64,000 nt of DNA from Tetrapyrgos nigripes (Eukaryota; Basidiomycota; Agaricomycetes; Agaricales; Campanellaceae), in NCBI GenBank assembly GCA_013368315.1, contig JAACJM010000072.1, positions 124,001-188,000 of the forward strand. Direction: 5' to 3'. The notes beneath the pieces are model-generated. The model had not been told where the DNA came from. It did not search any database and was given only the letters and a program-made list of their open reading frames with translations. The position numbers were made by a program, and so were the translations under genes. Below are positions 11,241 to 21,984 of this stretch, piece by piece (the first letter of the stretch is position 1; each line of letters opens with the position of its first letter).

Positions 11241-12668
11241 ATGGCCGACTCCTCAGATCAACCAACTTACAATCTAAACGAACGGTGTCTTTGCTACCAC
11301 GGTCCACTCATCTACGAAGCCAAAATCCTAAAAATACAAGATTTCCCAGAACCTGTGGCCACTACTGGAGTCGCTGGAACTCATTTTTTTGTTCACTACA
11401 AAGGATGGAAGCAGACGTGTGTCTTTCCTCTCTTCTGTCAACGGCTTTCTGACTGACCAACCAATCCTGGTCATTCGGTCATTTTTTTCTCTTTGCACGC
11501 TGCAACATCACCGTATTTCCTATTGCTAACGCCCCGAATCCTCAGATGGGACGAATGGGTACCTCCCACTCGACTACTCAAGTTGGACGAGACCAATATC
11601 GCGAAACAGAAGAGTCTGAATGAACAAGCTAAAGCAGCGAATGCTGCTAGCTCAAACAAGGCTCATGGTAAAAGTATGTCTAGCGCTTCTCGCCGATTCC
11701 ATTCACTAAGAATTCCTGTGGACTCCACCCAGGTAGTGCAACAAGTGCACGCGATCGCGAGTCAATAAGTGCAGTAGGGACGAGGGCAGGGGCAAGGAAA
11801 GATGGTGCAAGAGGTGTGAAGAGAGCTCGGGAAGATGTGAGTGCTACTTCCTTGTCTTCGTCTGAGTGGCTCTTATATTTACCTATCCTGGTCAGGATGA
11901 CAACATCCGGAGGAATGAAATGAAGATTGTTGTCCCAGAAGTGCTAAAGGTCATTCTGGTAGATGATTGGGAGGCGGTGACAAAGAATAACCAGGTGAGC
12001 TTCTTTTCAGTCACTTCTTCCAGACACCCTGACGGTTTTGTAGACAGTTGCATTACCTCGGTCACCAACCGTCGAGCAGTTACTGAAACAATTCGAAGAG
12101 CATATCAAGACCGTGAAACCTCCAAAGTACGCGTCAGGTCTTTGTTAGTCCCCAACATGTTCCTGACGTTGATGACAGTCTGCGTGAACCCGAAATACTT
12201 TCTCGTACAATCATTACTGGTTTGCAAGTATACTTTGACCGTTCTTTAGGGATGAACTTTGCTCTACCGCCTAGAACGGCCTCAGTACGCTGCGATACGA
12301 AAACAATATGTGACAGGTCAACAGGTCAAAATAGAGGAGAACGTTGAGATGAGCTCGATATATGGAGCTGAGCATTTACTTCGAATGCTGGGTATGTTCT
12401 GCTTTCTTTTTCATTTTCAAAGCATTAAGAATCGGCCCATTTTAGTCGCCATGCCGCAGATGGTAGCAAACTCTCAGATGGACCCTGAATCTGTTGGGTT
12501 GGTGAGGGACTACGTCAACGAGCTGCTAAAGTGAATATTTCATTCCCATTGAGACAAGTCGCTGCACTGACAAGACTTTTCAGGTACATGGAAGCAGAAA
12601 AAGATCGTATCTTCCTGAGAGAGTATGAGACGACCAGTCAATCCTACCAGAACACAGCCAGGTCATAA
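11241..12668 (+). CDS. EAF3: MRG15/Eaf3 chromodomain protein (NuA4 and Rpd3S subunit), one-base frameshift
   Basis: Eight exons (11241-11416, 11546-11667, 11733-11836, 11896-11994, 12044-12126, 12179-12391, 12446-12530, 12584-12668) encode ~322 residues. The N-terminal chromodomain is seen in ERCLCYHGPLIYEAKIL, HYKGWKQTWDEWVP and RLLKLDE. It is followed by a basic linker (ARGVKRARED) and the MRG domain (VPEVLKVILVDDWEAV, LGMN..LLYRLERPQY, SIYGAEHLLRML, VRDYVNELLKYM). Eaf3/MRG15 binds H3K36-methylated chromatin within acetyltransferase and deacetylase complexes. Near 12256 the exon has AAC-TTT-G before CTC-TAC-CGC; removing one T gives the expected NLLYRLERPQY. Without that the frame is lost in an otherwise intact conserved gene. 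Confidence 0.88.
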
Positions 12669-12900
12669 ATGCAGTTCCCGATGCAGCATCGATTCTGTTG
12701 TGTCTTCTTGCCTTGCTCCTGCCATTGGCTGGAGTGCATGTATACCTTTTTTGATTCCGTGTACCATAGCTAGTTTTGTAATCTAGTCAGTCGCGTGACG
12801 TCATTGCGCCCTTAAAAGACCCTTCGAAATCGTCCAAATCCACACTTTTGTCTCAGCCCACCATCTTCATTCCATCCACTTTCAGACCATCCAGTTGAAC

Positions 12901-13720
12901 ATGACCTCCATCATCAACACAGCTACCCAGGCTGCGCATGCAGCTGCAGCTAGTCTCGTTGCTAAAGCACAAATAAAGCCTGGCGACGCTATCCCTTCAA
13001 CCCAGAACCTTCTCAAGGAGGATGCTGCTGACAAGCCCTTGGCCTCGCTAAGCCTCACTGGAAAAAATGTCATCGTGAGTCAAGGTCGTCTCTGTTTAGA
13101 TTCAGTTCTTACCTAGCATGATAGGTCGGAGTCCCTGGTGCATTCACCGGCACCTGCAACAAGCAGGTAAGCACCAGACCATCGGTGTCTTACTCTCACG
13201 CACGACTGATCGACTACTTTTAGGTCCCTGGTTACATCGAGAAGTACGAGGCTTTCAAGGCCAAGGGAATCAATGAAATCTTTGTCGTCGCCGTCAATGA
13301 TCTTTTCACGATGAAGTGAGTACAACGCTTTGTGCACACCTACTCTTCTGTTAATGGAATCACTCTAGAGCTTGGAAAGAGAATCTTGCACCTAATGGCA
13401 CTCGTATGAACGTTGCTTTGTACATACAATCGGTGTTTTGCTCACTGTCCTTTTCTTCGTAGCCGTGCGTTTCCTTGTAGATGACACTGGAGCTTGGGTG
13501 ACCTCGTTGGGTTTACTCTTTGATGCCACTCCACTGCTCGGTGCTCCTCGTGCCAAGGCAAGTCTCTCCTTGGAGCAAAATCGGTTTCCAGCTGATGTAT
13601 TATATCCAGCGCTTTGTGATAGTTACGGAAGGGGACAAGGTCGATTTCATCGCAGTTGAGCAGGTTCCCTCTGATATTCAGGTTACGGGTGCGGAGACGA
13701 TCCTTGCCCAGCTCTCGTAA
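12901..13720 (+). CDS. Prx5/Ahp1-type peroxiredoxin, single Cys
   Basis: Six exons (12901-13074, 13125-13166, 13224-13315, 13369-13403, 13463-13557, 13610-13720) give 182 residues. The peroxidatic loop is GVPGAFTGTC (Cys at about residue 69), followed by VPGYIEKYEAF, VDDTGAWVTSLGL and the Arg-bearing RFVIV. The protein reduces hydroperoxides. No second Cys occurs in the model, so it would work as a one-Cys enzyme reduced by glutathione or an external thiol. The N-terminal ~25 residues are Ala-rich and could be a weak organelle signal. The fifth intron (13558-13609) begins with GC (AAG|gcaagt) instead of GT. A canonical ATG follows a short pyrimidine-rich leader. Confidence 0.88.
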
Positions 13721-13860
13721 GAAAGATCGAAAAGTAGGAAGACTGTACATTATCGTCTGTATGTAAACCGTTGAAAGGAATAAAGCTACTGTGATTAGTA
13801 AGCCAATTGGACGCGTCATGTCGCAAACTTGCTTTCTACTCAATTTCTACTACTTTCACC

Positions 13861-14937
13861 ATGGACCACTTCCCTACCAACTGGGGCCGCCCTGTATGTC
13901 CTTATCTTTCCATCTTCAAGCCTGTTGTTGACGTGTAATCCAGAGAAACGATGCCTTTGATGCGTATGGCACATATCCTTTAGCTCAACGGCCTTACAAT
14001 GGTCCAAAAGACACTTTCGAAGCAGGTGTTCAGCGAACGCAGTACGTCCCTCGAGTATCTGCTTCTTACTTCTCCTGATTTCATGCTCTGCAAGACAACC
14101 CATCGTGACAGGAACGAGCGTGCTTGCTCTTAAATACAAGGATGGAATCATGATGGCAGCAGACAACCTCGGTACGCGTCATTCTCACTTGGTGCAATAT
14201 CCAAACTCTGATTCCAACCTCCTCGCTTGCAGCATCATACGGATCTCTTGCACGATTTAAGGACATCCAACGTCTTCACCCTGTCGGAAACAACACAGTC
14301 ATTGGCGCAGGAGGCGACATGTCCGATTTCCAATACATCCAATCCCTCCTTGACAGCCTTATGATCGAGGAATTTACTGCTCAAGACGGACACTCTCTTG
14401 GCCCGGCTGAACTTCACGAGTACCTTGCCCAAGTGATGTATGGCCGACGGTCCAAGATAAACCCTTTGTGGAATTCGTTGATTGTTGGTGGATTTAAAGA
14501 TGGCAAGCGGTATGCATTGTATCTCTTTTCACTATCGATACTGAGGCATTATCTCTTAGGTTCTTGTCCTACGTCGATCTGTTAGGCACGACTTATTCCG
14601 CCTCAACACTTGCCACTGGTTACGGAGCCTATATCGCCCAACCTCTCCTGCGCAAAGCCGTAGAAGGCTACGAAGACGTTTTGACCGAGGAACAGGCGGA
14701 GAAAATCATGACAGAGTGCTTGAAGGTTCTTTTCTACCGCGACGCGAGGAGTTTGAACAAGGTATGTCCACTTGGCTTGGTCTTGGTCTTTGACGAAAAC
14801 TATCACTCACCCGCTTTTCGTAGTATCAAATTGCTACGATAACCACAAAGGGAGTCAACCTCTCAGAGTCTCGCAGTTTGGACACTACATGGTCGTTTGC
14901 AGAGGGCATCAGAGGGTATGGAGCACAGACGCAGTAA
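13861..14937 (+). CDS. PRE4: 20S proteasome subunit beta type-4 (yeast Pre4, beta7)
   Basis: Six exons (13861-13893, 13944-14041, 14095-14171, 14233-14509, 14560-14761, 14824-14937) give 266 residues with no disruption. The PIVTGTSVLALKYKDGIMMA start of the mature fold, ADNLASYGSLARFKDIQR, GAGGDMSDFQYIQSLLD, NPLWNSLIVGGFKDG and FLSYVDLLGTTYSASTLATG are typical of PSMB4/Pre4. This subunit is not itself proteolytic: it lacks an active N-terminal Thr before TGTS and instead contacts the caspase-like beta1 site. It sits head-to-tail behind the peroxiredoxin, with 140 bases between stop and start. Confidence 0.93.
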
Positions 14938-16375
14938 TTGTCTTCCAGTGTAAATTTACATCATTTTTCATTGCATTGTATTCTTTGTCTGTTGAAACTT
15001 CACTGCTAGCGTTCTGACAACTAGTTCTAAGCTCTGACTTGGAGTCCTGGGACAAATGCAATCCATCGTCGTCGGCCTACGGGGACGATAGCATAAGCAA
15101 CGTACTGATATGCTCGGAGAGGGATTTGAGGTCTTCGTTCGTCAATTAATACTTCAATGGGTCATCCTGGTGCACCCTCTGGCATCGTGAAAAGGGTAGG
15201 ACAGGGGGCGTTGCAGGGAACGCCGAGAAATTTATAAACACAATGGGATACGTAACTGTCCAAATTTCTCTTGTAAGTTGTGCCTTATCATCGCTAGCTG
15301 GAAGTTGGATCTCCAAGAAAACGGCGGCCCTTTAGCGCACAGACGACTCCTTGATTGCCAGCATTACGAAGGTTTCCCAGAATTTTCCTAGGATGAGAAG
15401 AATCCGTTTGACTGAGGCTATTCGCTGTTCCCAATCGACTAGAGGCAGCTTTCTGATACGAGGTACATAGTGAACTCAGATGCCGCAGGACACGCGTCAG
15501 CGCCTCAATACCTGCATTGTCCAAGGGGCGTCCCAGGAAGATTTTCGACTGGCGGACATTGCGGTCAAGTGGACCGTGACGAAATCAAGACAGTATGGAA
15601 AATGGCCACGACCACTGCAAGAAAGGAATCTGATGAGCCTGGATGTTTGAGGGGTCACGCGGTCACGCCGGTCACGGCGCATTACAATAGAAGGTAATGT
15701 CTGACTCTCCAGTCTGCGGGGGTCGGAACGAGCATAATAGAACTTGTGAATTCGTACATAGAACTGCTAAGCGGAATAAGAAATAAATGATTCCGGTCGA
15801 GGGCATACAACCAGAGATTTGATGGCGTTTTCATAACGGCGAGGAAAGGAACGATGTAGTACAACGGTCTTTCTTTGATATCCTGGATATGCCTATCTCG
15901 GTCATCATGGTTCGACGTGGAAGATGAAACCTTGCAGTAGTCTCGATATCCATCGCGGTGGCGGCTTCAAATTAATTTCTAGCTTTAAGGTTGGGAAGTC
16001 CATCTGTACTAAGCGGTGGCTGGTGGCTGCACTCAGCCATCGCTTGTCACAACATCGAGCTCAACAGCTTCATATCCCAGTAAAATTTTGAATTACTTGA
16101 TGTCCTTGGGCAGCTCCAGCTTTTCACTCGAGAAGATTCCGTTAAATTCGAACTCCGTTAACTTGAATGTTTTGTAAGCACGCCAACTTGAAACCTTGGC
16201 CAAACCACAAGGGTTACTCTCAGACTAACATAATGGTCTCGATAAATTTCAAACTAGAATGTTATGAACCTGGAGGCTGGCAGGATTCGCCTAGCTCAGG
16301 TCCAGTTAAATAGGGCAGGAAAAGTTGGGTAGCTTCAACACCCGACCATTCTATCCCATCCGATTACCCTCGAGG
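14938..16375. other. intergenic, no confident gene
   Basis: This 1.4 kb stretch lies between two forward genes. A run of near-repeats GGTCACGCGGTCACGCCGGTC lies at about 15654-15674. A minus-strand frame at 15294-15524 and its upstream extension give ~95 residues without a known motif. I see no RNA gene. The last 200 bases should hold the promoter of the next gene. Confidence 0.4.
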
Positions 16376-16443
16376 ATGATTTCCCCCACTTCAGATGACC
16401 TCCGAGGTAAGTACTCGTCAGTTTTCATCTTGAAAGCGAGCTC

Positions 16444-17582
16444 ATGAACCCAATGCATATCATATGCATAGTCGCGTCATGCATTGGGATACCCATCGCC
16501 ATTTGCGCCACCCTCTTCCGTACTTATCTGCGTCGGAAGACTTATTGGTGGGACGATTTTTTCGCACTAGTTTCGATGACTGGAATTATCTTTATGTGGA
16601 TTGGAATCCTCATGTTTACTTCCCCACCTGGTAGGTTAATTTCTCTCAAACTCTTGATGTACGCTCACTTATGATTTGAACAGAGCATCATTCTCGACAC
16701 TTCAAGGTTCTGGGATACTACTTTGTCGACAATGGCTTCTATGCCACTATCTGGCCTGCGCGGATCTCCATCCTTTCCACTATCCTTCGCTTGACCTACC
16801 CCGGACGTTTCCGCCAGATTCTCCAGGTCTTCTTCGGACTATTCCTCCTCGTTTGGGCCATCATGGACGCGCAAATTTGGTGGACCTGTGAACAGGAGGT
16901 CGAATGGAAGGACAGGCTCGTCGCCCAGTGCATGCTTGGGAAGGAAGTGGCTATCGCTCAGCTCATCAGTAAGTTTTTCTCCCATCACGCTTTCTCACTG
17001 ACGCTAATCTATCGTAGCTGACTCCGCAACGGATCTGCTACTAATTGCAGCACCAATGTACCTTTTTTCAACCCTAACGAGCAGGAGATCGTTGAAAATC
17101 CGACTGCTCACCGTCTTTTCCTCGACGATCTTGACCACCGTCTTTAGTCTTGTCCATGCATATGCCATTCTGCATGATTTGGGCTACCTTGAATTCATGT
17201 TTGCTGTCATCGAAGTAAGGATCTCGTATCGCTTTCATGCTCGTATAGTCTACTGACTTTTAATCAGATAGTCGTTTCACTCGTAGTGGTCAACCTCACC
17301 GTCATTACCAGTTGGTTGTTCAAACTCACAGATACTGATGAGGACACTGAACCCGCTCATATAAATACCTTCATGAAGCACCGTATCAGTGGCCGCAGCA
17401 GAGCTGGGACTCAAGGACTTACCAACACCATTGGTCTTTCGGCCATGACTCCTGCGCATGTCGATATCTCTACTACTACAGAACGACATGTCGCTTTTGC
17501 AAAGTCCGGGGAACTGGAGGCTGGAAGCATGATAAGCTCCCAGTTTGATGAGTGGAAGAAGCTGAACAAGGACGCGTTTTGA
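16444..17582 (+). CDS. rhodopsin-domain integral membrane protein of fungi
   Basis: Four joined exons from 16444 (16444-16630, 16684-16968, 17018-17214, 17268-17582) give 327 residues with six to seven hydrophobic helices. Examples are IICIVASCIGIPIAICATLF, WDDFFALVSMTGIIFMWIG, FFGLFLLVWAIM and IVVSLVVVNLTVITSWLF. The tail is polar and Ser/Thr-rich. YLRRKTYWWDDFFA is typical of fungal rhodopsin-domain/PTH11-like membrane proteins of unknown ligand. A short upstream ORF with a perfect GTAAGT donor (16376-16406) looks like a first coding exon, but it misses the frame of the next exon by one base. I therefore start at Met 16444 and flag the N-terminus as uncertain. Confidence 0.7.
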
Positions 17583-17849
17583 TGCTGACATCTTTGGGGT
17601 ACTATTTTATAACCTGTCTGGTTATTTGCCAGCTGCCAGTGTACGTTGCTGAGGCTTGAATTTTTGACACTGGCCCAGGGCACAAATCGTTTTGCGAAGT
17701 TCTTATACGATGACAATGCAAGTAGTTCGTACAATTACAATTAATACACAAACATAACATACATATGTCCATATCCTTAAATAGAAGGCTCAGTAACTCA
17801 TACTGGGGGTGCCAAACGTCTCTCTCTGCCATTCCACCACTTCAGTAAC

Positions 17850-19008
17850 TTACAGAGAAAATAGAAGCAAAACCACATACCCATTCCCGTTCCCTAACAG
17901 CTCTTCAAACCTCTGTCTGAGCTTGATTAGCTTATCGTTATGCTCACTACCCACAAGGTGACCAAAATCCATTTGAAAAGCTCGACATTCCCGTATGAAT
18001 TGTTCAAGATCCTTTACTCGTGTGATAGACAGTTCCGGTTCATTGGATCCACGGGCTCGAGCAAGGTATGATGCAACTATTGTTGCGAGACCACCTGTAG
18101 ACGTGCATGTTGAATAGGGGCGATATGAAGATGAGAATGGTAGTGCCAACCAAGGATAGCTGTCATTATGGAGGTCTACAACAAAAAGAAGAGCTCAAGT
18201 CAGTCAAAGATTCTAGTGGTAAAACAAGGACATTGCAAATACCTGACGGCCAGTTGTGACTACTGAAAGACCCGTCGTCAGAGCGCCCAGGAGAACTTGA
18301 AGACCTGAATAGTGGTAGATTAAGGACCATTCATTGCTTCTTTGATTCAAACGCGTCAACTGACCAATAGCCGCGTTCAAAGCATACCCCGTCATCTTCG
18401 CCTTGTTCTCGTACTTCAGACGCTCCTTCTCCGCTGTATCTACTGTAGGTTGCAATCGATCACCATATGTTTTTTCTCGATACTGCACAATTAGGCATAA
18501 ACGACTTGTCCTCAAGCAATCGGGACAAAGGGAAGGAGCTCACAGATTTCTCAGGTACAGTGGGTACAAGCCAATCCACGTTGGATCCATGACCATAAGA
18601 CCGAGGCTTTTCCAAAAAATGACCTCGCGAAGGACTATCAACTATTACTCCTGAGTCGACAGTACTCCTATGCGGTAATGGAGGTAGAGGTTGATTGGAT
18701 AGAGCGTGCACGCTCTGCCTTACGTCTGTAGGAACCTCTGTTGGGGCAGTTGGAGAACCGGGTGCAAAATGCGGATGCGGGTCCCGTTCAACCAGAGGCT
18801 GTCTTTCATCTGTGAACGATGCCGGCCCGGTACCGGTGCTAGCAATTATTCCACTCGTTCTTTGACTGGGACTTGACTGGGACAAAATAGGTTGTGGGTT
18901 GTTTGGATTGGTGTTGGAGGGGTCTGGGAAAGGCGGGTGATGCTGAGATCCAGGTGCCTGCGATGTTGATGATTGCCTATGACTCTGTGAGCCTTCGCCT
19001 GGATCCAT
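17850..19008 (-). CDS. fungal SLATT protein (SMODS/SLOG-associating 2TM effector domain)
   Basis: Five exons (19008-18544, 18482-18365, 18304-18243, 18175-18151, 18094-17850) sum to 305 codons. The first ~170 residues are Pro/Ser/Gln-rich and disordered. The rest matches the fungal SLATT domain: YREKTYGDRLQ, LNAAIGLQVLLGALTTGLSV (helix 1), SIMTAILGGLATIVASYLAR (helix 2), then RARGSNEPELS, FIRECRAFQMDFGH and LRQRFEELLGNG. In bacteria SLATT proteins are predicted pore-forming effectors of nucleotide-signal defence systems. Fungal versions are widespread but unassigned, and a pore or defence role here is inference. A 25-nt exon encodes the start of helix 2. The final residues could be altered by one more intron. 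Confidence 0.78.
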
Positions 19009-20211
19009 GGTGAAGGTAGTGAGGGTGGAGGGAAGGGAAGAAGATCGACCACGCGTCTAACGGGAGGCAAACGCAGTTTTAAAGGTGATCTGACGGAAGC
19101 ACCTGGAACCAGGTGTATGTATACCCAAGTCGTAACTGACCACATATTGGTGAAACGGCAGAAGATTTGGTCTGACAGGCAGCATTTTGTGCAGATAAGA
19201 CAACCATACCTGATATGTCCAGAAAATCATCTATGCACATGATAACTGTTGATGGTCTTGAAAATTTCAATGAAAAGGTGGCGTACAGTCGTGAATATTC
19301 CTATCCGAATAGCGACTTCAATGTCACAGATTCGATGCTTCCAGACAGATGGAATAATCCGTTTAATTAGGAGTCGAAGATATTTGTACATATGTACTCA
19401 GTGAGCAAGAAATAGAACCACACGGATGCTTTCATTTCATTGGAACCTATGACTGTCGTCGAAATTATGATAGGTCAACTTGTAGATCAGCGTCGCTCAG
19501 AAAAAAAAAAAGTATTTCAACCAATCTCCACAGCTCCACCCTTTGCTCCACCCTTTGAGCCAGTGTTTCCGGCACGAGTGGAACCGAGCACAGTGGAGAT
19601 ATCTGTCCATATTCCGAGGCAAACGTGCTGCGACAGTGGCGTTGTGTTAAACTGTCGATATTGGCCCAGATACGGAAACAGACGGAAGCTAAAAAGACCG
19701 GTGTCACCAAGGCATCCATGTATCCTATCCTATCCTGTCCAACTGTCACTCTATATCTAGCAGCGAGCATTTGCTCGTACTAGGACTCGGAACATCTAGA
19801 AGTCGTGATAATAGTCCAAATTGGAGGAACATATCCGGAACTTTGAGAGGGGGGGCTGCCGGATTGCAACTCTTCAAACATAAAAAGCAAGCTCGCTTAG
19901 GCAGACTGTAGCGTTGCTCAGCAAAAGACAGAAGTGGACAGACCGTGAAGAACGTACGATGGACTTCCCAGGCTATTCCAGTCCATTGCATCCTGAGCCC
20001 ACCCCAGGAAACCATTCAAATCTTCTTCCAGGCCGCTTTTTCCGTTGAGGATGATGACTATGCAGGACGAACAACGGAAACGTGTAAGGAGGTCATGATC
20101 ATAGCAGGTCGTAACAAACTCGAAGATACAGCGGTATATAAGAAGCAAAATCCAGACAGTTCTGGGCCCCAGGGCTAGATTCGTCCTGCCTGGGGCCCTC
20201 CTCAGACGGCT
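19009..20211. other. intergenic, no confident gene
   Basis: This stretch holds the upstream region of the SLATT gene and the 3' side of the next small gene. Visible landmarks are an A11 tract near 19501 and a short tandem repeat of CTCCACCCTTTG at about 19531-19557. Reading frames are short and unsupported. Confidence 0.4.
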
Positions 20212-20662
20212 GTGGATGATGCTCTTGATCTAATCATGTAGCGCTGAGAAAGCAAAAGTATGCAAGCCTTATCGCTACTCACCGACAGCAACCGCAGGTC
20301 AGAACATCGCAAATGCACACCAGAACATCCGTAATCGCTGGAGAAAGTCCATTTAGAGCCATAAAAGAATAAGACGACATGTTGCTAACCAGTCACGATA
20401 CACTGAACAAACCAAATCAGCGACTGACACTTGTTAGAACGAAACGTGAACTGACCTCCAGACAGCCAGCAATGCCAGCTACGATGCAGCTGATAGTCTC
20501 ACCGATGCATTCGAAGATGCCTATGGTAAGAACGTTTACTAAGGTCGACAAAAATGGTAGCTTGGGAATGCCGCATGAACGTACCAGCAAAACAAGACGC
20601 GATGCAACTACATCAACAAGGATCAGTACTCCATCGAAAAGAAGGCAATAAACCTACCCCAT
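20212..20662 (-). CDS. very small Cys-rich acylation-type membrane peptide made of micro-exons
   Basis: No long open frame exists, but consecutive consensus splice sites join 20662-20658 (5 nt, ATGGG), 20607-20585 (23 nt), 20520-20456 (65 nt), 20402-20390 (13 nt) and 20337-20283 (55 nt). The result is one uninterrupted peptide of ~54 residues plus a short tail. It begins MGCIASCFAG, a good N-myristoylation context (Gly2, Ser6) with a neighbouring Cys for palmitoylation. It continues as a hydrophobic Ile/Val/Ala helix with a Cys every few residues (IFECIGETISCIV, AGIAGCLECIV) and ends near CGCCR. The last exon is ambiguous: two acceptors give stops at 20236-20234 or 20214-20212. I recall similar short peptides in agaric genomes but know no named family. 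Function is unknown; lipid-anchored membrane association is inference. Confidence 0.55.
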
Positions 20663-21984
20663 CGTGCTTTCTGAGGACGTGCAAGTGGTACAGTCGTGAG
20701 GACGTTAGGAGGACTGATCAGAAGCGAAGCACCTATATGTCATTAGCTTGTCATTCACGAACGTGGAATGATCAATTATCTACGCACAAAATACTCGGGT
20801 AAATACTAACAAATATCCACCTTAATTGATCATCAGACCAGAGAAAAGAAGAAAGAAGAAAAAACTAGCAAGAAACCACACTGTAAAGCATCATATCCTA
20901 GGAGCTAGGTGGTTCCAAAGACCGAAAAGCAGGACGCCGGGTGACTTGGCTCATTAGTAATCCGGCAACTCTGGTTACCGGTTGCCAAATCAGGACGAGG
21001 GGACTTGAAGCTTTTTCCGCTCGTTCGTCTGTACTGAAAGTCCTACGAAATTCCCACAAGAAAGATGCAAGACCTAAGTTCCAACACCTACATATCCTAT
21101 AATTAGCGCAGTACCAACAAAGTACACTGATGTACACACTGAAGTCCAGAGATACGACACCGTTACGTCGATTTTACACACCTTTGGACCGTTGACGCGT
21201 TAGACGCGTCGGGTCATTCACGCAGTGTAATTTTTTTTTGCTAATTCCTTCATCCTCGACGTGTCGCCGAAAAGAAAGAAAAAATGGAAGCAGTACCACA
21301 GGTATGTGGCTTTAGGCCTACAGATCGATACTACCAGGGATGGGTTAACACACGTCAAAACGTCATGTTCTGACTGCACTGAAAAGGCGGGCGGTGGCGG
21401 CGGCGAGACAGAAAAAGCTGGACAGTACTCCAAACTGTGAATGACGGTCCCGAACAGACTATGACGCAACGGTGTGCGAATTGAATAAGCCATCAAGCTT
21501 ATGCAGCAAACTGAGTGAAGTAGAAGCGAGTGGTACCCAGAAGCCAAACGGGATCGTCAAGAATAAGCCGTTGGCCACCTTTAGCAAGGTGTATTACCAA
21601 TAGATAGGGGCACCCATGATCATAACCGTTCGTTGCCTTGATCTACTTAAGTAGTCTCGGGCCAGCCATGCGTTACAAATATTTTGGAAATTTTCGTAGC
21701 CAAGCTCTGGCCTGAGACTATAGATCTTATGCGTCGAAAATGCGACCATGGCAGAAACGTCGTGGTTACATCAATCGTACGCGTATATTTGTTTTGAGCA
21801 GTTTTTATACATGATATGTCTCGAAAAGGCCCTAGTACATCCAAAAACCCAACAGGAAAAGAAAGAAGAAAAAAGCGTCGTGAAGTGTAGTAGTCATCGC
21901 TGCCTCTTGATGTCGATTCTTGATCAGGACAATATCAAGAACGCGTGCTCTCCGACCCAAGAGGGATGACAGCAGCGACAGGCT
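20663..21984. other. intergenic, with paired ACGCGT boxes
   Basis: This stretch lies upstream of the micro-exon gene and downstream of a hydrophobin. Two ACGCGT boxes lie 3 bp apart (21195-21200, 21204-21209), resembling the cluster at 3115-3136. They are ~530 bp upstream of the small gene. No coding sequence was recognised. Confidence 0.4.

Noticed and set aside
3448..12265. Programmed ribosomal frameshifting as cause of three frame breaks
   Set aside because: Two need one extra base and one needs one less; no shared slippery site. Homopolymer error is simpler.
15294..15682. Minus-strand frame of ~95 residues with RPLDNAGIEALTRVLRHL
   Set aside because: No known domain, no clear start or splice support; it may be decayed sequence.
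16376..16406. First exon for the rhodopsin-domain protein
   Set aside because: Good donor but the next exon is out of frame by one; kept only as a note.
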